Shown here: positions 1 through 6,715 of the stretch, piece after piece
How positions within the stretch are numbered: position 1 is the stretch's first letter
How the letters are laid out: each line of letters begins with the position of its first letter
Source: Prevotella sp. UBA3675
Lineage (GTDB): Bacteria > Bacteroidota > Bacteroidia > Bacteroidales > Bacteroidaceae
DNA: 6,822 bases
Reading direction: 5' to 3'
NCBI GenBank assembly: GCA_002372235.1
Contig: DFJI01000022.1
Span: 1-6,822 of the forward strand
Program-made: the position numbers and the translations under genes
Notes under the pieces: generated by a model
What the model saw: only the letters and a program-made list of their open reading frames with translations
Told to the model about the DNA's origin: nothing
Database searches by the model: none

Positions 1-46
1 ACTCGTCAAAGTTTAAGTATAGCTCATTATCGTTCTTTTCGCTCAT
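1..46 (-). CDS. 5' end of the next operon gene (partial, unidentified)
   Basis: An ATG at 46-44 opens a frame that runs off the window edge after 15 codons, reading MSEKNDNELYLNFDE. The fragment is acidic and hydrophilic, like the flexible start of a cytoplasmic protein, and shows no signal peptide. It begins 56 bp after the stop of the CoiA-like gene, on the same strand, with no visible terminator between them. It is therefore probably the next member of the same operon. Nothing in 15 residues identifies the product. A purine-rich stretch just upstream (AAGACGAGAT) is a weak ribosome-binding candidate. The start is uncertain because only this short piece can be seen. Confidence 0.5.
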   Translation of the reverse strand, partial: MSEKNDNELYLNFDE

Positions 47-102
47 ATCTCGTCTTACTATATACTTATAACGTTTTTATCTTGTTCTATATTATTCTAC
101 TT

Positions 103-1791
103 CTATATAGGTTCAAATTCCCTTTCAATAACAGTAACATCAGTAGGGTCTCTCTCAATGTTCGCCAATAAAGTTCGATTCAAAGAGAAATATTCACAAT
201 CTATAGGTGCTTCTCGTATGGGATACTGAGGTGTACCCTTCGTCTTGTATCGCCTACAAATCTTCTCCGTTAAGCCATAGCTGTTTACTTCCGATAAAAA
301 GAAACACAGCTCGCAATAGCAAGCCTTTCTCTTTTTCTGATAGCACTTTAGTAGTGAATATATTTTTGCCTCGTACAGGCCCATAGTCTGTTCTGCAAAT
401 ATAATCTCACAAACGGTACTGCGTTTTCTGTTGTTAATCTCTGAACAGGAAACTATGTCCAAGTGATACTTCCCGCTTGAAAAGAGTTCAAATTTCTCAA
501 TGCCTCTGTCAATTTCAGTGCGGTCAACAGTACCACTATTATTCTTTTTGAAGTTCAAAAACGTCGCTCTACCTTCTCCGATAGCGTTATCTTGCAATGT
601 CATGAGCGATTCCTCATTGTAAACTTCCAATTCAACAATTCTATTATCCAAAGAAGTTACGTCCACATGACAACTTCCAGCATCTATGCTTATTATGATA
701 GCCTGGTTAAACGTGTCTGCTCTTTTAATGACTAAGTCGCACTTATATTTGGTATTGGGAAACATGTAGTCCTTTAGGCACTCAACATATCCATGCTTTT
801 TCAAATCGTATGGAATGTGTTTATCCTTGACGCATTCTTCTTGATTGTAAAAAGTACAAGACGAACTATCGCAACACGACAGGTGTTGTGGTATGGAAAT
901 TAGGAAACCTTTAGAAGCGTAGAACTTGGCATAAATTATCTCCTTTGCTGCCTCATGCAAATACAAGTCATCTTCACAATGTGGTTGTTCATCGACATGA
1001 GTAAAAAGAAAAGAGCCATCATCGTCAACATCTATAGTCAGTTCTTTTCCGCAAGCCAAACAATAATATGAATGCTCGTTCATATTAGCTACATCGTCCC
1101 TTAGATTTACCAATTGCCCATTCTCGTCCTTGGCAAAAGTCCTATTCAAACGACGATACTCATCATAATAGTCATCATATCTGTCACAAGGGCCAGACCC
1201 AGAAGCATGTCCAGCTTTTCTATTCGACACGCTAATATCACGAATCCATTTTCTGTTCTCTACAGAATTCATAATGAACTCTTTTACGGCAACAGGATCA
1301 AGAGAGCATCTGTTTAAGTCAATCTCAATGCAATCAATATGAGCAGAAATAATTTTGCCCCTCTTCTTCGTATCTACTGCGTGTGTACGCTTAAACTCTA
1401 TCCAAAGACTCTTGTCCCCTTTATAACCAATACAATCTGGACGAAGCCTTGTATCTTTATCATAGAACTCAACTTCGACCCTGTCAAAACGATGCTGTTC
1501 TCCCAGCCTTCCATCAAATCTGTTTGGGAGGAACACACACTTTGATTCCGACAGTACATCTTTGGCCATCTTGTGAAGAGCAGACTCAACAGCACCTACA
1601 CAATCAGCCCCACTTAGATGTGCAAAGTGGTGAATCATTTTCTCTCCATCGCCACCATTTTTAGCACATAGTGCACTTTTACAATGAGGACAAACGCATC
1701 CACACTCATTGCCATTTGGTACCTCATCCACATGTACCAAATCGCCCTCTTGATTGAGTGCCCATGTGAGGTATGCTTTGCTACTACTCAT
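103..1791 (-). CDS. CoiA-like zinc-ribbon/nuclease protein with a duplicated module
   Basis: This 562-residue protein resembles CoiA, the competence-associated family that combines an N-terminal zinc ribbon with a PD-(D/E)xK nuclease fold. Module 1 has C34-P-H-C37, HHFAH at 54-58, GADC ending at C64 and LHKMAKDVL at 72-80. The nuclease signature follows: RPD with D119, then E132-F-K134, then an IDCIEIDL strand at 152-159. Module 2 repeats the layout with C244-L-A-C247, FTH at 263-265, C272 and LHEAAKEII at 278-286. It also has a D352 strand, but SID at 368-370 stands where ExK would be expected, so the second nuclease site is probably dead. A cysteine-rich insert (C306, C307, C312, C320) and a C-terminal cluster (C491, C493, C496, C512, C532) suggest further zinc binding. 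The protein is well above the length I recall for CoiA, which fits duplication. Its ATG overlaps the NERD stop as ATGA. A role on DNA, probably cleavage within a defence operon, is inferred; true competence function is unlikely here. Confidence 0.78.
   Translation of the reverse strand: MSSSKAYLTWALNQEGDLVHVDEVPNGNECGCVCPHCKSALCAKNGGDGEKMIHHFAHLSGADCVGAVESALHKMAKDVLSESKCVFLPNRFDGRLGEQHRFDRVEVEFYDKDTRLRPDCIGYKGDKSLWIEFKRTHAVDTKKRGKIISAHIDCIEIDLNRCSLDPVAVKEFIMNSVENRKWIRDISVSNRKAGHASGSGPCDRYDDYYDEYRRLNRTFAKDENGQLVNLRDDVANMNEHSYYCLACGKELTIDVDDDGSFLFTHVDEQPHCEDDLYLHEAAKEIIYAKFYASKGFLISIPQHLSCCDSSSCTFYNQEECVKDKHIPYDLKKHGYVECLKDYMFPNTKYKCDLVIKRADTFNQAIIISIDAGSCHVDVTSLDNRIVELEVYNEESLMTLQDNAIGEGRATFLNFKKNNSGTVDRTEIDRGIEKFELFSSGKYHLDIVSCSEINNRKRSTVCEIIFAEQTMGLYEAKIYSLLKCYQKKRKACYCELCFFLSEVNSYGLTEKICRRYKTKGTPQYPIREAPIDCEYFSLNRTLLANIERDPTDVTVIEREFEPI
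1788..1791 (-). promoter_or_regulatory. ATGA start/stop overlap (NERD to CoiA-like)
   Basis: The TGA of the NERD gene (1790-1788) overlaps the ATG of the CoiA-like gene (1791-1789). This predicts translational coupling of two nuclease-fold proteins and fixes the start of the CoiA-like gene. Confidence 0.85.
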
Positions 1792-2579
1792 TGTGTCGTA
1801 AATCTACATTTAGGATAATTTGAACACCCATAGAAAGTACCATACTTTCCGTTTCGTCCTATAAGATGACCTCCACATTTTGGACAGATGCCGGAATTGA
1901 TGGTTGCATTTACTTCTCTCGCTGCAGTTCGAAGGTTCTTGACGTGTTGCCTGTCGCTTACTGTCTCTCTAATATTATTACCGGTTAATATTGCAAGAAC
2001 GGCTTGAACATCATTATCAGTAAGGTATGTAGTTTTGTACCCATCGATCACATCCAAGAGGTTTTCTTCATAAACAACATGATTTTTACTCTCAACATAG
2101 CTAAGTATTGCATCACCAGTAAAGACAACAATAGGGACGATTTTGACATGTGGGAATACTGATAGTAGTTCTTTGATCCTGAAAGCATGACCAACTGATT
2201 GCTTGACAGGATTGTAAAAGCGGTTTTTCGTTACGTATGTATATGTCTTCCACCACTTCTTTGCATATGTTACTTCTGTAACAATTAACTGAGTCCACTC
2301 TTTGCGATTGTCGTCTCCATATATCTCGCCTCGATAGTTTTTAGTCTCTATAGTAAAGATGCCATATTTAGAAACAACGAGGTGGTCTATTTGAGTCGTT
2401 CCCTTCTCGGTTCGGAAAACCAAATCATTTAGAATAGTGTACTCATCTGACAGTTGTGATAATATCGCAGACACACGCATTTCCCCTCTCTTTCCCTTCT
2501 GCTTTGCTGAATTGTACCAAGCAAGGTAGACGAAGAGAACAACAATTAATATAATTATCAAAGGGGTTATTAACTGCAT
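1788..2579 (-). CDS. Membrane-anchored NERD nuclease-like protein with topoisomerase-type zinc finger
   Basis: This 263-residue protein starts with a hydrophobic stretch (residues 3-21), followed by a basic segment (AKQKGKRG, 25-32). This predicts a single N-terminal membrane anchor with the rest in the cytoplasm. The NERD domain follows, a family assigned to the PD-(D/E)xK nuclease-like fold. Visible landmarks are G32-E33, the QIDHLVV strand with D65, E78-T-K80 as the ExK motif, and NPVKQ at 123-127. The C-terminus (232-258) has C232-P-K-C235 and C252-x5-C258 around YGTFYGC, the short zinc finger found at the end of type IA topoisomerases, which binds single-stranded DNA. The gene starts 18 bp after the DUF2971 stop, with no convincing Shine-Dalgarno sequence, and its stop overlaps the next start. 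The ATG is supported because the anchor begins immediately after it. A DNA-cleaving role near the membrane is inferred from the domains. Confidence 0.88.
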   Translation of the reverse strand: MQLITPLIIILIVVLFVYLAWYNSAKQKGKRGEMRVSAILSQLSDEYTILNDLVFRTEKGTTQIDHLVVSKYGIFTIETKNYRGEIYGDDNRKEWTQLIVTEVTYAKKWWKTYTYVTKNRFYNPVKQSVGHAFRIKELLSVFPHVKIVPIVVFTGDAILSYVESKNHVVYEENLLDVIDGYKTTYLTDNDVQAVLAILTGNNIRETVSDRQHVKNLRTAAREVNATINSGICPKCGGHLIGRNGKYGTFYGCSNYPKCRFTTQ

Positions 2580-2597
2580 AGGATTCTTTGGATATAA

Positions 2598-3332
2598 TCA
2601 AAACATATTGATAAAGCTGTTAATCAGTTTCAAGTTTGTTGCGGTTAATTGGTAATTCCCGATACCTTCTTGTCTCAGCAAATACACTAAAGATTCATCA
2701 GTTACAAGTTTGTTTACTTGTTTTAATGTCTTGCTGTCTTCTAAAGCATATATCCCCGTTATTGCCTTTGAAATATCAAGGAACTCAACTCCCTTACAAA
2801 CTATGCGGTATTCATTTTCATGTTCCCAATGTTTGTGCTTTGTAAAGAATAATAAAGTTTGATTGAGTGTTACATACCTCGCTGCTGCATCAGATTGCAA
2901 AGGGTCAATTCCTTCTAAAAGTGGCATAGGCACTATCTCCTCATAAGTAACCTCTCCCTCAAAAAAAGAATCAGTAGGTCGTTCTATTCTGGAGCTTTCC
3001 AGCTCTATGCAAACACCATCTTTCCAAGTGTTGTATCTTGTTTTTCTTCTAGCATACTGCCCCCACATCATAGGAGAAGCATAACCTTTCAATGTTTTAT
3101 AATTCTTTGTGAGACTGATTTGTTTATAACTATCGATCTCACGAAAAACAGAATTAAAAAATGACTCAATTGCCCCACCATCTTTCAGTGAAAGAAATGA
3201 GTTTTTTGTAAGCCTTAGACTCTTATTACGCTCAAAAGAATCATTAGTAGTTTTACTGACACAGAACTTGAGACTTTTACTTTCCCAAATCTTTTTGAAT
3301 GAATCAATGGATGTATAATGATATAACTTCAT
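2598..3332 (-). CDS. DUF2971 family protein
   Basis: This 244-residue protein has the hallmarks of DUF2971. These are LYHYTS at residues 3-8, an N30-D31 pair in TTNDSFE, ISLT at 72-75, MMWGQYA at 88-94 leading to GVCIELE at 106-112, and WEHENEYRI at 169-177. The family has no settled function that I know of and turns up often in phage-defence and other conflict loci. The N-terminal H-Y-T-S and the late E-x-E-Y-R recall the H...E layout of ADP-ribosyltransferase-like folds such as DarT. That comparison is only an inference, and the protein could equally be a structural sensor. The start is favoured because LYHYTS begins at residue 3, as is usual for the family, and GAAGG lies 8 nt upstream. 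No signal peptide or membrane segment is seen. It sits between the ATPase gene (37 bp) and the NERD gene (18 bp). Confidence 0.85.
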   Translation of the reverse strand: MKLYHYTSIDSFKKIWESKSLKFCVSKTTNDSFERNKSLRLTKNSFLSLKDGGAIESFFNSVFREIDSYKQISLTKNYKTLKGYASPMMWGQYARRKTRYNTWKDGVCIELESSRIERPTDSFFEGEVTYEEIVPMPLLEGIDPLQSDAAARYVTLNQTLLFFTKHKHWEHENEYRIVCKGVEFLDISKAITGIYALEDSKTLKQVNKLVTDESLVYLLRQEGIGNYQLTATNLKLINSFINMF

Positions 3333-3340
3333 GACTTCAG

Positions 3341-3345
3341 CCTTC
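3341..3345 (-). promoter_or_regulatory. Shine-Dalgarno-like GAAGG before the DUF2971 gene
   Basis: GAAGG lies 8 nt before the ATG at 3332, in the 37-bp gap after the ATPase stop. It is the clearest ribosome-binding sequence in the window and supports the chosen start. Most other starts here lack one, as is common in Bacteroidetes. Confidence 0.5.
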
Positions 3346-3369
3346 GTAAGATGATTATATAAAATACTT

Positions 3370-5400
3370 TTATATCGAAAACTTCATTGGCTTATATTCA
3401 TAATCCGAACACTCCCAGACCCATTGCACGACTTGCCTTGTCAAGTTAAGGCGATTAATGGGGTCTTTTATTAAACTGATTTCTAACGTATCCTTGTTTT
3501 GAAAGACCAAAGCGATGCAGTAATTGCTTGGCTTATACTGAGCTGCAGCAAATTCGTTGTTAGTCATACGGAATTTTTGACCAACATAGTCTATGGATTT
3601 TACTTCGATATATATGTTCTTTCCGTTTGGATCACTTCCTTCTAAGTCAAATCCTAAGTTTTGTTTGCTAACATCCTTAAGCCTGAATCCATTAGCATTC
3701 AATGCTGCCAAAGTATTCTCTTCAGCGCTTCTCCATTTTTGCACTCCCTCATTGTTTACAACCGACTTTAAGGAAGAAGAAGCATCATTAAACCACTGAG
3801 AAACGCTTGTCGGATTGTCAGATTTGTCGTCGTCATCATATAAATCATCATCTTCATCATCAAAGAGCAAATCATTTATGTTGGATAGCCCTATTTTTTT
3901 AAGGAACTGGCTAATGTCATTTTTAGACATGCCATTATCCTCCATCAGTTTGATAAAACTCTCATCTATTTCACCTTCTTCGTCATTTATTTCTTTCAAG
4001 GAACATAGTCCACCATTCGACATTACTAAAGCGGTAGTTGTCAAAGAAGGCAATCTGTGATTCATTAAAGCCTCTTTCATTCCTGCTGTCAATATTTGAG
4101 CACACCCCAACACAGATATTTGTGCGTTGTCTGCTTTTACTATAAGCGCCCCAACGTCTTCAGGCTTATTACCTAAAAACTTTAATAAATCACTCAATCC
4201 AGGAACATCACTACATTCTGGAGCGATATATGGCAAGTTTGATGCCGACATAATTTTAGAAAAATCCTCTGCATTCAACCATGATGGAGCCAGTCTAACA
4301 TTTGATAGCTCTTTGCCAAAAGCATTTTTAATCTTAATAGCAAATTCTTTTTCAAATGACTGTTTCATCAATTGAATTAGTTTCCAGTCAAAATAGGGCA
4401 TCAAAGCATCAACCATATTTCTATCTTTGTTTGCAAGTGCGTATTTTAGCAAAGAAGCATAGAGGTGTGTGAGGTTAGATATTACTTTTATAGTAGTATC
4501 ATCCATTATGAGATGCCTGCGAGACGGATCTGTACTAAAATCGCCGTTTACTACAACACCTAATCCGCAACTATCTTCCGTTGGAAGAAATGCATGGATA
4601 ATAGCCTCGCTCTTTGGTAGCCTCTCAACCTTGTCTTTATTCATGGAGAATGCTATACTGCAAGTGGAATCCGAGCATACAAACCAGTTAGAAATAGCCT
4701 CTGTCGTTGATACCCTTAAATAACGTCCCCTTTCGTTCAACTCAATGACCGCAATATTCGCTGTCACTTTCTTTGTTAAATGTATCTTGATGACTTGGAT
4801 GCTATTTAGGAACAATAAAGTCGTATTGGCAAAAGAAGTATACTCTTCGTCAATCTGATTAGCCAATACTCCAGAAAAGATAAAGATCGTGTTAAACCCT
4901 TCATTCTGCATCTTTCTAATTTCGTCTGCTAATTCATCCTTTACAGACTTTTCCAGCTCATGAGGAATTCTTATCAAAGGAACCTTTGGAGCCTGTGGAA
5001 CGATTTGTTTTGACAATTCTTTTGAGAATGTAATTTCAAAATCGCCACTTATCAGGTGTACCTCTTTTGCAAAACTAACTACTGACTTGAATCCTATTCC
5101 TCTATATCCAATCGTCGTTCCTCTAACCTTATTTGACGACGCACTACGACATAGACTTTCCAAGTCTTTGATGTTAAAAGGTCGTCCATTATTGGCAACG
5201 AACAAAAAATCGCCAGAACGTTTGACGTAAAACTTTGTTGCCTTAGCGTCATCTGCATTCTGCAATAATTCAATAAATGAACGGCTATTGTAACTTTCAG
5301 ATACGTATGCTTCCAGTCCTGCCAGGTCAGACAGAAGCATGGGAGAACTCTTCGCTTCAGTTATAAGAGAATCCCTCAGTATTGATAATTCTTTATTCAT
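3370..5400 (-). CDS. Sacsin-type GHKL ATPase with C-terminal DUF3883 nuclease-like domain
   Basis: This 676-residue cytoplasmic protein begins with a sacsin/Hsp90-like ATP-binding domain. The N-box is ELLQNADDA (E44 as probable general base, N48, D51), the second motif is ANNGRPF (69-75), and the glycine lid is IGYRGIGFKSV (97-107). A transducer-like region includes FLPTEDSCGLGVVVNGDF (271-288) and DPSRRHL, as in sacsin-type proteins. The middle (about 310-505) is helical and unassigned. An acidic stretch (514-529) links to the C-terminal DUF3883 domain (about 555-650). There GFDLEGSD with D585, then IYIEVK with E599 and K601, then MTNNEF fit a PD-(D/E)xK-type site. The family logic is ATP-driven conformational change gating a nuclease, but the substrate is unknown. 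Its ATG overlaps the previous stop as ATGA, so it is probably made together with the beta-sandwich protein. The NNG in motif 2 departs from the classical DxGxG of Hsp90 but looks usual for this group. Confidence 0.88.
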   Translation of the reverse strand: MNKELSILRDSLITEAKSSPMLLSDLAGLEAYVSESYNSRSFIELLQNADDAKATKFYVKRSGDFLFVANNGRPFNIKDLESLCRSASSNKVRGTTIGYRGIGFKSVVSFAKEVHLISGDFEITFSKELSKQIVPQAPKVPLIRIPHELEKSVKDELADEIRKMQNEGFNTIFIFSGVLANQIDEEYTSFANTTLLFLNSIQVIKIHLTKKVTANIAVIELNERGRYLRVSTTEAISNWFVCSDSTCSIAFSMNKDKVERLPKSEAIIHAFLPTEDSCGLGVVVNGDFSTDPSRRHLIMDDTTIKVISNLTHLYASLLKYALANKDRNMVDALMPYFDWKLIQLMKQSFEKEFAIKIKNAFGKELSNVRLAPSWLNAEDFSKIMSASNLPYIAPECSDVPGLSDLLKFLGNKPEDVGALIVKADNAQISVLGCAQILTAGMKEALMNHRLPSLTTTALVMSNGGLCSLKEINDEEGEIDESFIKLMEDNGMSKNDISQFLKKIGLSNINDLLFDDEDDDLYDDDDKSDNPTSVSQWFNDASSSLKSVVNNEGVQKWRSAEENTLAALNANGFRLKDVSKQNLGFDLEGSDPNGKNIYIEVKSIDYVGQKFRMTNNEFAAAQYKPSNYCIALVFQNKDTLEISLIKDPINRLNLTRQVVQWVWECSDYEYKPMKFSI
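3817..3861 (-). repeat. Low-complexity GAT/GAA stretch coding an acidic linker
   Basis: Residues 514-528 of the ATPase (DDEDDDLYDDDDKSD) are coded by near-repeated GAT triplets. They form an acidic, probably disordered hinge between the helical middle region and the DUF3883 nuclease-like domain. The plus-strand serine-rich open frame here is a by-product of this repeat. Confidence 0.7.
5397..5400 (-). promoter_or_regulatory. ATGA start/stop overlap (beta-sandwich protein to ATPase)
   Basis: On the minus strand ATGA contains the ATPase start (5400-5398) and the stop of the upstream gene (TGA, 5399-5397). Such an overlap normally allows terminating ribosomes to restart, coupling the amounts of the two proteins. 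It fixes the ATPase start and argues that the two products act together. Confidence 0.85.
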
Positions 5401-6113
5401 CGTATAGGATAAATTCTAATTTTACTTATCTCATCAACAGGAATATCAAGTTTTAAGGTGCCAAAGTTATAAACCTCGAATCCTTTGAAATCACTGGAAT
5501 GGAGGCTTGTATGATATACTATGTTATCATCTATATCATATATAGCAGCTTCAATCGTAAAACTATCATTTGTGACTTCACCATTCAGAGCTAAGACTTC
5601 ACAAAACAATTTTATGGAATATTCATCTTCAACCTTTACGGAAAATTTTTGAAGAGTTAAACCGAATTGTTCTTCTATAAATTCAAAATGTTCAATCTTA
5701 TTCTTAAGATTCAAATTGACATTACCGCTTTCTCTGTCTTCAACGATAAACCACTGGCCATTTTGTCTAAGCAATAAGAGAGTCGCAAGTTTACCATCGT
5801 TAACTTCAAACTCAATCCTATCACCATCTTCAACTTTTGTTATACCATCAAACTGAATATCCAAATCCACGAATGCATTAGACTGAAGAAAGGTTCCATA
5901 AACACCGAAGTTTAGGGTTAAGACAGAACCACGTTTCATTCCTTGCCCGACAGATATATAATTTAAACTATGAGCGAGCTTCTTCTTTTTATCGTTATAA
6001 TTGGTAACACGCATTGTCAAAGCTAACTTTTTCTCATAGCAAATCTCTTTTATTTCTTCCTTTATTATTTCAAAGGAGATTCCTTTAAAAAAAATGTCCT
6101 TTAATAGTTCCAT
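5397..6113 (-). CDS. Hypothetical protein, two probable beta-sandwich domains
   Basis: I do not recognise this 238-residue protein as a named family. The pattern of short alternating hydrophobic strands suggests two immunoglobulin-like beta-sandwiches. The first spans about 12-125, with landmarks AFVDLDIQFDG (80-90), DRIEFEVNDG (98-107) and GQWFIVED (119-126). The second spans about 148-238, with LTLQKFSVKVEDEYSIKLF (152-170), TIEAAIYDIDDNIVYHT (186-202) and the ending ISKIRIYPIR. There is no signal peptide, membrane helix, cysteine cluster or catalytic motif. The protein is acidic apart from a lysine run (DKKKKL, 41-46). Because its stop overlaps the ATPase start by 4 bp, the two products are probably made in step and may bind each other. 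An adaptor, scaffold or target-recognition role is inference. The ATG at 6113 follows an A/T-rich leader typical of Bacteroidetes and gives the longest frame. Confidence 0.72.
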   Translation of the reverse strand: MELLKDIFFKGISFEIIKEEIKEICYEKKLALTMRVTNYNDKKKKLAHSLNYISVGQGMKRGSVLTLNFGVYGTFLQSNAFVDLDIQFDGITKVEDGDRIEFEVNDGKLATLLLLRQNGQWFIVEDRESGNVNLNLKNKIEHFEFIEEQFGLTLQKFSVKVEDEYSIKLFCEVLALNGEVTNDSFTIEAAIYDIDDNIVYHTSLHSSDFKGFEVYNFGTLKLDIPVDEISKIRIYPIR

Positions 6114-6130
6114 AATTATTATGTTCTTAA

Positions 6131-6184
6131 TTAAAATTCTTTACTATCAATTCTGTAGTCAACTCCTGGCTCATATCTGATGAG
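6131..6184 (-). other. In-frame continuation of the AlbA_2 remnant beyond its TAG
   Basis: After the TAG at 6187-6185 the same frame reads LIRYEPGVDYRIDSKEF and ends at TAA (6133-6131). The peptide has a natural protein-like composition, and its stop lies 17 bp from the next ATG, matching the tight spacing elsewhere in the operon. This suggests that the original gene ended here and the TAG is a nonsense mutation. Seventeen codons without a stop could also arise by chance, so the call is tentative. Confidence 0.35.
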
Positions 6185-6542
6185 CTAACTCGTTACTTTT
6201 GACGTTTCCCTATAAGCGTAATTCTCTCTTGCTGCAGCTAATTCTTCTTCACTCAATGGAGCGTTGGAATATCTGAAGATGTTGCCATTATACTGAGTTT
6301 GAAGTTTTTCTCTGCCATTATCAGTTAGCGTATATTTCTGTTTCGGACTGTTTGGAACATCCTTTATCGTCGGTTCTACCAGACCAGACTCACACAAATG
6401 CTGCAATACATTATTTTTTATTCTTCCTCTATTCTTTTCTTTGGTCTTTTCCATCAATTCTTTCAATGATTGTGGTTCTTTACACAGAGCTATGAGAATA
6501 GCGGTTGCGTCAGGATAATGTGACACGTCCAACTTGGGACAA

Positions 6543-6578
6543 GCTTGTGACAAGACTTGTGACAAGACTTGTGACAAG
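6543..6578 (-). repeat. 12-bp tandem repeat, three units (LSQV-coding)
   Basis: Three consecutive 12-bp units start at 6543, 6555 and 6567 (plus-strand consensus ACTTGTGACAAG, with the first base differing in unit 1). They encode LSQV-LSQV-LSQA in the linker before the winged-helix domain of the AlbA_2 remnant. Such repeats change copy number by slippage without breaking the frame. Confidence 0.85.
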
Positions 6579-6592
6579 CTGGGGACATTATC

Positions 6593-6622
6593 ACCGCCAT
6601 TTTTACCGCCAACATTACCGCC
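6593..6622 (-). repeat. 12-bp periodic GGCGGT repeat (GGN/GG-coding linker)
   Basis: ACCGCC recurs on the plus strand at 6593, 6605 and 6617, exactly 12 bp apart. It encodes the glycine pairs of GGNVGGKNGGD in the AlbA_2 remnant. The array lies 14 bp from the LSQV repeats and has the same period. Both are flexible-linker repeats located where the missing central domain should end, so slippage or recombination here is a likely cause of the deletion. Confidence 0.7.
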
Positions 6623-6715
6623 ATCGTCGTAAGCCCTCAGTATCAGATAGCCATTCTTCCGTGAATTTGGCAGGTCGTTAGCAAAGGCACAGATAGCCTC
6701 CTGGAACTTATCCAT

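Noticed and set aside
47..102. Terminator or promoter between the CoiA-like gene and the next gene
   Set aside because: The 56-bp gap is AT-rich but has no GC stem followed by a T run, and no clear promoter boxes, so co-transcription is the simpler reading.
1114..1664. Several plus- and minus-strand open frames of 65-71 codons
   Set aside because: They all sit inside the CoiA-like gene in other frames, have no ribosome-binding site and show no recognisable motif.
103..1791. Reading the CoiA-like gene as a natural competence gene
   Set aside because: Its neighbours are ATPase, NERD and DUF2971 genes, not competence genes, and its duplicated architecture differs from classical CoiA.
3815..4060. 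Plus-strand serine-rich open frame of 81 codons
   Set aside because: It lies entirely antisense to the ATPase gene. Its serine run is simply the complement of the GAT-rich acidic linker, and it matches no known domain.
4127..4723. Plus-strand open frames of 82 and 84 codons opposite the ATPase gene
   Set aside because: They are antisense shadows of a well-supported coding region, with unnatural composition.
3370..5400. Calling the ATPase an Hsp90 chaperone or MutL-type protein
   Set aside because: The N-box and lid fit GHKL proteins in general, but the NNG motif, the NGDF...SRRHL segment and the C-terminal DUF3883 domain match sacsin-type defence-associated proteins instead.
6114..6184. Possible promoter (TTGACT at 6162-6157) ahead of the beta-sandwich gene
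   Set aside because: No acceptable -10, nor the Bacteroidetes TAnnTTTG element, is found at the right distance, and the stretch reads as protein in frame with the upstream remnant.
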